The position numbers were made by a program, and so were the translations under genes. A DNA stretch of 18,875 bases, from positions 1 to 18,875 of the forward strand of contig JBBKWJ010000169.1 in the NCBI GenBank assembly GCA_037968895.1, in the 5' to 3' direction. The stretch is from JBBKWJ01 sp037968895 (GTDB lineage Bacteria > Actinomycetota > Acidimicrobiia > Acidimicrobiales > SZUA-35). Of the stretch, positions 14,806 to 18,875 are shown one piece after another. Below the pieces are notes generated by a model. That model was not told where the DNA came from, searched no databases, and saw only the letters and a program-made list of their open reading frames with translations. Numbering within the stretch: the stretch's first letter is position 1; each line of letters begins with the position of its first letter.

Positions 14806-15930
14806 CTACGAGGTGCAGGCGAGATCCGAATCAACAAGCAGCACCGAGAATGGCAACATCTCGGCCAACAGTGCTTGGCGTTCCGCCGTCAGCTGTTCGA
14901 GTAACATTTCAAGCTCGGCACCAGTGACAGACGCGTTATCCAGTCCGCTCGCTTCGAGTTCTTCAAACTGCCCGACGAGCGCCTGCGAGCGCATCAGCAG
15001 ATCGACGAATTCAGCAATTTCCTCAGCGGAGAGACCGTACTCGGCTGGCATGTTCGCGAACGCGGACCGAAGATCTGGCTCGGCCGACAACTCGTCTTCC
15101 GACCAGAGAGCGCCAATCGAATCACACCACGCACGAATATGCGCAGGGATCGGCGTCCCCTTAGTGGGCATCACGATCGGACCGAGTCCGCGATCGGCCC
15201 GCACACGGTTCCACGACTCCAACGTCGCATCGGCGGGAACCAACCACACCGACGCGTTGACCCCACTTCGAGTGTCGCACACCACCCCCGAATGTCGCTC
15301 ACCGATGCGAGTCTGATCCGGGTTCGCGATCGTCGGGCAGTTGTCCGATGGGTTCAGCACGCCATCGCCATCCCAGTCGGCTAGAGGACCGTCGGTGGGA
15401 TAGGGATCACAATCGTCCAGCAGTGCGTCCCCGTCGACATCAGGCGACGGGCCAAGACAAGCGGCTGGCCAGAAGACGCGCTTCGCCGGATGGCTGGCTC
15501 CACCCGCAGGGTCAAGCGACCAGACCTGCAGGCGCCCATCGCCTGGCCCGATGCCGAACGGTGGGTCGACCCGGAACTCCTTCGCCTCGTCATCATAAAC
15601 TTCATCAAAGCGGTCGGCCGACGCCACAAGATAGGGAACAGCATGACCGAAGTCTCCATCGGTTTGTTGAAGCGAGTACCAGGCCAAATAGGCGCCGTCG
15701 ACACGCTCCCGTGTGGGGGCGACTCCTACGAGTTCGGTCACGGTGGTAGTCGCGGCGGGTTCAGCCACCGGGATCGTTTGTTGCTGGATCGTGTCGCCGG
15801 CCGACGCCTCGATCTGCTCGGTTGGTAACTGACCGCAACTCGTGACCGCGGCCACGACCGCCATCAAGGTAAGGCTTAGCGACAATCGCTTGCCCGCGTT
15901 CTGGTGGCACGAGCCCCGACGAGTAGTCAT
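14806..15930 (-). CDS. Lipoprotein with thrombospondin type-3 calcium repeats
   Basis: A 374-residue secreted protein from the start chosen. The signal peptide has an Arg/Lys-rich head, the hydrophobic LSLSLTLMAVVAAV and a Cys32 in VTSC that fits a lipobox. A Thr/Ala/Pro linker follows. The middle holds two acidic calcium-binding units of the thrombospondin type-3 kind: DVDGDALLDDCDPYPTDG and DWDGDGVLNPSDNCP followed by NPDQ. The C-terminal third is helical and acidic (SAEEIAEFVDLL, then ELEMLLEQLTAERQALLAEML). The frame extends to 16053, but those residues are Arg-rich and precede the signal peptide; the ATG at 15930 is preferred although its ribosome-binding site is weak. It is divergent from acdS. 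Likely attached to the outer face of the membrane; no enzyme activity can be assigned. Confidence 0.75.
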   Translation of the reverse strand: MTTRRGSCHQNAGKRLSLSLTLMAVVAAVTSCGQLPTEQIEASAGDTIQQQTIPVAEPAATTTVTELVGVAPTRERVDGAYLAWYSLQQTDGDFGHAVPYLVASADRFDEVYDDEAKEFRVDPPFGIGPGDGRLQVWSLDPAGGASHPAKRVFWPAACLGPSPDVDGDALLDDCDPYPTDGPLADWDGDGVLNPSDNCPTIANPDQTRIGERHSGVVCDTRSGVNASVWLVPADATLESWNRVRADRGLGPIVMPTKGTPIPAHIRAWCDSIGALWSEDELSAEPDLRSAFANMPAEYGLSAEEIAEFVDLLMRSQALVGQFEELEASGLDNASVTGAELEMLLEQLTAERQALLAEMLPFSVLLVDSDLACTS

Positions 15931-16062
15931 GTCGGAGTTGTCGACCGGTTCCGTTCCTGACTGAAGCGGCGGGAAGGTAGACACGAGCCGTGCACGCCGA
16001 TGGGCACCCGCGAGATACCGCTGAGCACTTGTGCGACTCCATCGACTAAGCACGTAGCGGCG

Positions 16063-16074
16063 ATCGTCTACGAT
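16063..16074. promoter_or_regulatory. Short inverted repeat upstream of acdS
   Basis: ATCGT-CT-ACGAT is a perfect 5-bp inverted repeat 36 bp before the acdS start, followed by GATAAC (16080-16085) as a possible -10. It could be an operator for acdS or for the divergent lipoprotein gene. Arms this short occur by chance. Confidence 0.25.
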
Positions 16075-16109
16075 GATGCGATAACTGAGAGTACGACAAT
16101 AGGAACCCT

Positions 16110-17153
16110 ATGAGCCTCGATGATTTCCGCCGCGAACCACTGCTCTTCGGTCCCTCGCCAATCCACCCGCTCCCCCGCCTCAGTGCCGCACTAGGTGGCG
16201 AGGTCGAAATCTGGGCCAAACGCGAAGACTGCAACTCTGGCATCGCCTTCGGCGGAAACAAAGTCCGCAAGCTTGAGTATCTCGCCGCTGAGGCCCTCGA
16301 CACCGGGTGCGACACGCTCGTCTCGATTGGCGGCATCCAGTCGAACCACACTCGCCAGGTCACCGGCGTCGCCTGCCACCTTGGGCTCAAGGCCGTAACC
16401 GTCCAAGAAGGGTGGGTCGACTACAACGACATGAACTACGACAAGGTCGGCAACATCCAGCTGACTCGAATCATGGGAGGCGACGTGCGCGTCGACCCCG
16501 CTGGATTCGACATCGGCATTCGCGACAGTTGGAAGCGCGCACTCGACTCAGTCATCGAAGCGGGCGGCAAGCCATATCCGATTCCCGCTGGCGCATCGGA
16601 CCATCCTCTTGGTGGCCTCGGGTTTGCGAACTGGGCAGTCGAAACCGAAGTACAAGAAGCCGAGCGCGACATTTTCTTCGACAACATCATCGTGTGCACC
16701 GTGACTGGCTCAAGCCATGCAGGAATGATCGCAGGCTTCGCGCTTTCCGATCGCCCCAGCCGGCGAGTCATCGGCATCGATGCCTCCGGCACACTCGACC
16801 AGACGATCGATCAGGTAACCCGAATCGCCGCCAACACCGCCGAGAAGATCGGGCTTGGACGCCCTTTGCGCGACGACGAAATCACGGTCGTGCCCGGCTA
16901 CGAAGGCCCGGCGTATGGTGTGCCCGATGCGGGCACGGTGGCCGCAATCCATCTTGCAGCCAGAACCGAAGGCATGCTCACCGACCCCGTCTACGAAGGC
17001 AAGTCGATGGCAGGCCTCATCGGCATGATCCGCTCGGGCGAGATTCCAGCCGGGTCCAAAGTGCTCTACTGCCACCTTGGCGGTCAGCCTGCGCTGCCCG
17101 CGTATGCTGGCTTTCCCGGCCTCGGCTCGCCCGAACGAGAGCTCTCGCACTAA
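16110..17153 (+). CDS. acdS: 1-aminocyclopropane-1-carboxylate deaminase AcdS
   Basis: A 347-residue PLP enzyme of the tryptophan-synthase-beta fold that opens ACC, the plant ethylene precursor, to 2-oxobutyrate and ammonia. The PLP lysine is Lys51 in AFGGNKVRKLEYL. Tyr295 and Glu296 (DPVYEGKSM) and Leu323 (HLGG) match Tyr294, Glu295 and Leu322 of the Pseudomonas enzyme, the residues used to tell ACC deaminase from D-cysteine desulfhydrase. KREDCNSGIAFGGN, SRIMG-like TRIMGGDVR and GFDIGIR also follow AcdS word for word. One deviation is SNH at 78-80 where Pseudomonas AcdS has SNQ, the form I associate with desulfhydrases. ATG 16110 follows AGGA (16101-16104). The gene is three bases before the DUF2207 gene and probably transcribed with it. 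Confidence 0.9.
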   Translation: MSLDDFRREPLLFGPSPIHPLPRLSAALGGEVEIWAKREDCNSGIAFGGNKVRKLEYLAAEALDTGCDTLVSIGGIQSNHTRQVTGVACHLGLKAVTVQEGWVDYNDMNYDKVGNIQLTRIMGGDVRVDPAGFDIGIRDSWKRALDSVIEAGGKPYPIPAGASDHPLGGLGFANWAVETEVQEAERDIFFDNIIVCTVTGSSHAGMIAGFALSDRPSRRVIGIDASGTLDQTIDQVTRIAANTAEKIGLGRPLRDDEITVVPGYEGPAYGVPDAGTVAAIHLAARTEGMLTDPVYEGKSMAGLIGMIRSGEIPAGSKVLYCHLGGQPALPAYAGFPGLGSPERELSH

Positions 17154-17156
17154 ATC

Positions 17157-18875
17157 ATGAAACGACTTGCGGCCTGCGTGATATTTCTAATGCTGATCGG
17201 CTTCGGGCTTTTCCTACCAGGCCTGATTCCGTTCAGCTCCAAGCCGAGCGCGGCGGTCAGCGAGCCGACGACAATCACCAACTACGACGCTGACTTCACC
17301 ATTGCCGCCAATGGCGACCTCACGGTGGTCGAAACCCTTGTTGTCGATTTCCCTGCCGGGATCAACCGACATGGGATCTTTCGGTTCTGGGACCGTTTTG
17401 ATAGCAACGACGACAAGGCTCGTCGCAACGTGGATGACATCGATATCACGATGGATGGTGAACCCGTCGAGGTGGATATGTCTAGCCAGGAACGGGGCAG
17501 GTTTACCGTTGCCCGTATCGGATCGCCTGACGAATTCGTCACGCCAGGACAACACACGTATCGCATTAGCTATTCGATCGACGGCGTCATTACCCAAGGC
17601 GACGGCGACCTACCATCAGCGTTCTATTGGGATCTGATTCCGACCGGCTGGGCGCAGCAAATCACCAATTCCGAACTCAGGGTCCATCTCCCAGCACCAG
17701 CCGAATCGATATTTTGTGTTGTCGGCCTCGGCAACGAGCAGCCGAACTGTGATCTCGCCGGGAGCGGAACTGACGAGCTGGTCGTGCGGACCGGGCCTCT
17801 GTCAGCCAACACTCCAGTAACGCTTAAGACCTCCCTTGCCATCCCAAGGCCACCGTCAGGCAACGCCGTGGCTTGGCCAGCACGATTCGATCCGGTGCTT
17901 GGCACAAGCAGGGTGGTGCTCGGGATCGTCGCACTTCTGGCCGCAGCAACAACTGCGGCCGGCCTCAAAGCGGCAAGGAAATCGATCGAGGTTCCACCCC
18001 CATACCCTCTTATGTATGGGCCTCCCGAGGGAATCGGACCGGCACAGGCGTCGTTCATCCTGCACGAGACCGAACGGGAGGAGGCCTACATCGGCACGAT
18101 CATGCACGCGGCCGAGCGCCGAGCCATCGACCTGCAGCGGCATGACGATGGGTGGACCATGACCAAGCGAGACGATCCCCAAGCATGGGCATCGCTGGAT
18201 CCAATCTCCCACGGGATCTCCCACATTCTCGACGGCTCCGGAGGAACGTTCACTGCCCTGAACAAAGACATCAACAGCGGCAAGAAACTCAAAGCGGAGA
18301 TTGCGCGATTCGACGGCGATACTCGATCTTGGGCCCTCGGTTCAGGCAACCTCGTCAGCACCGGTCTTGGTAGTGCCGGTCCGGTACTGGTGTTGTTTGC
18401 GCTTGCCGCAACGGTGGCTCTTGGCATCTGGAATCCGTTCCAAATGACGATGGTCGGCCTTATCCCCGGTGGGTTTGCCGCCGGTGCGGCCTCGTTGGTC
18501 CTCCCGGGCGCCGCAACGAAACGAACTGCTTCAGGACGCGATCTCTGGTCGCGCGTCGGCGGATTCAGACGGGTCCTCTCGACTCCTTCGAGCGAGAACC
18601 GTTTCGACTTCTCCGGGCGCAACGAGTTGTACACCGACTACCTACCATGGGCCATCGCCTTCGGTTGCGCCGATTCGTGGTCCGAAAAGTACCGGACCGA
18701 GGTGGGCACCGAGCCACCACTGCCGATCTATTTCGGCCCCGCCTATGCCGGCATGGCAGCCAGCACGTTCGTGGACTCGATGGTGCATGACTTCCGCTCG
18801 ACCCTCGATAGTGCAATCTCCTCCTACAACACCAGCCAGGCGAAATCCAGTGGCGGGGCCGAAATAGATCGGCAG
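17157..18875 (+). CDS. DUF2207 membrane protein, C-terminus cut by window edge
   Basis: An open frame of 573 codons from ATG 17157 to the right edge with no stop. Residues 5-25 are a signal anchor (MKRLAACVIFLMLIGFGLFL). Residues about 40-230 are an extracytoplasmic beta domain typical of DUF2207, with ITNYDADFTIAANGDLTVVE and INRHGIFRFW. A membrane segment follows at about 252-270, a cytoplasmic part with a winged-helix-like stretch around 300-395, and two further membrane segments at about 407-425 and 430-450. FDFSGRNELYTDYLPWA at 483-499 and AFGCADSW are the hallmark end of the family. Members usually finish soon after this with a glycine-rich tail, so little is missing. Three bases separate it from acdS, suggesting read-through. 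The family's function is unknown. Confidence 0.88.
   Translation, partial: MKRLAACVIFLMLIGFGLFLPGLIPFSSKPSAAVSEPTTITNYDADFTIAANGDLTVVETLVVDFPAGINRHGIFRFWDRFDSNDDKARRNVDDIDITMDGEPVEVDMSSQERGRFTVARIGSPDEFVTPGQHTYRISYSIDGVITQGDGDLPSAFYWDLIPTGWAQQITNSELRVHLPAPAESIFCVVGLGNEQPNCDLAGSGTDELVVRTGPLSANTPVTLKTSLAIPRPPSGNAVAWPARFDPVLGTSRVVLGIVALLAAATTAAGLKAARKSIEVPPPYPLMYGPPEGIGPAQASFILHETEREEAYIGTIMHAAERRAIDLQRHDDGWTMTKRDDPQAWASLDPISHGISHILDGSGGTFTALNKDINSGKKLKAEIARFDGDTRSWALGSGNLVSTGLGSAGPVLVLFALAATVALGIWNPFQMTMVGLIPGGFAAGAASLVLPGAATKRTASGRDLWSRVGGFRRVLSTPSSENRFDFSGRNELYTDYLPWAIAFGCADSWSEKYRTEVGTEPPLPIYFGPAYAGMAASTFVDSMVHDFRSTLDSAISSYNTSQAKSSGGAEIDRQ

Noticed and set aside
15931..16053. N-terminal extension of the calcium-repeat lipoprotein from the start at 16053
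   Set aside because: The extra 41 residues are Arg-rich and precede a complete lipoprotein signal peptide, so they are probably not translated.
17136..17147. Perfect 12-bp palindrome CGAGAGCTCTCG at the 3' end of acdS
   Set aside because: It lies inside the coding region, has no loop for a hairpin and no T-tract; probably chance.

Overview
The window looks like a chromosomal segment of a moderately high-GC actinobacterium, possibly of the Acidimicrobiia. The evidence is a DUF222/HNH protein of the 13E12 type, a 38-residue Lys/Ser-rich protein of a kind I associate with actinobacteria, HutI wording of the actinobacterial sort, and many GTG starts with 4-bp stop/start overlaps. The class assignment is inference. 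I see no tRNA, rRNA, CRISPR array or intact insertion sequence.

Positions 1-9550 form a divergent histidine-utilisation (hut) locus. Leftward, one tightly overlapped operon reads hutU, a PhyH-type dioxygenase, a peptide-deformylase homologue, hutF, hutI, a second 2OG-Fe(II) oxygenase and an SRPBCC protein cut by the left edge. Rightward, an IclR-type regulator, hutH and hutD follow one another. A short shared control region (6617-6700) carries two TGTCA-N5-TRACA palindromes exactly 20 bp apart. HutH, HutU, HutI and HutF would take histidine through urocanate, imidazolonepropionate and formiminoglutamate to N-formylglutamate. The usual last enzyme, HutG, is absent from the window. A catalytically intact deformylase homologue sits in the operon directly upstream of hutF and is the obvious candidate to release formate and glutamate. 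This is the most interesting point of the window.

Positions 9568-13134 hold a DUF4377 lipoprotein and then a leftward two-gene operon: a divergent SHMT-fold PLP enzyme followed by an EctD-like PhyH dioxygenase. A divergent LysR regulator lies beside it. Hydroxylase plus SHMT-type aldolase is the logic of a hydroxylate-then-cleave amino acid pathway, as in carnitine biosynthesis.

Positions 13145-18875 are more miscellaneous: the small basic protein with a hairpin in its leader, the DUF222/HNH protein preceded by a repeat-like GGGGTCAGGTACC motif, a lipoprotein with thrombospondin type-3 calcium repeats, an ACC deaminase (acdS), and a DUF2207 membrane protein that runs off the right edge. No stretch longer than about 210 bases lacks a gene.
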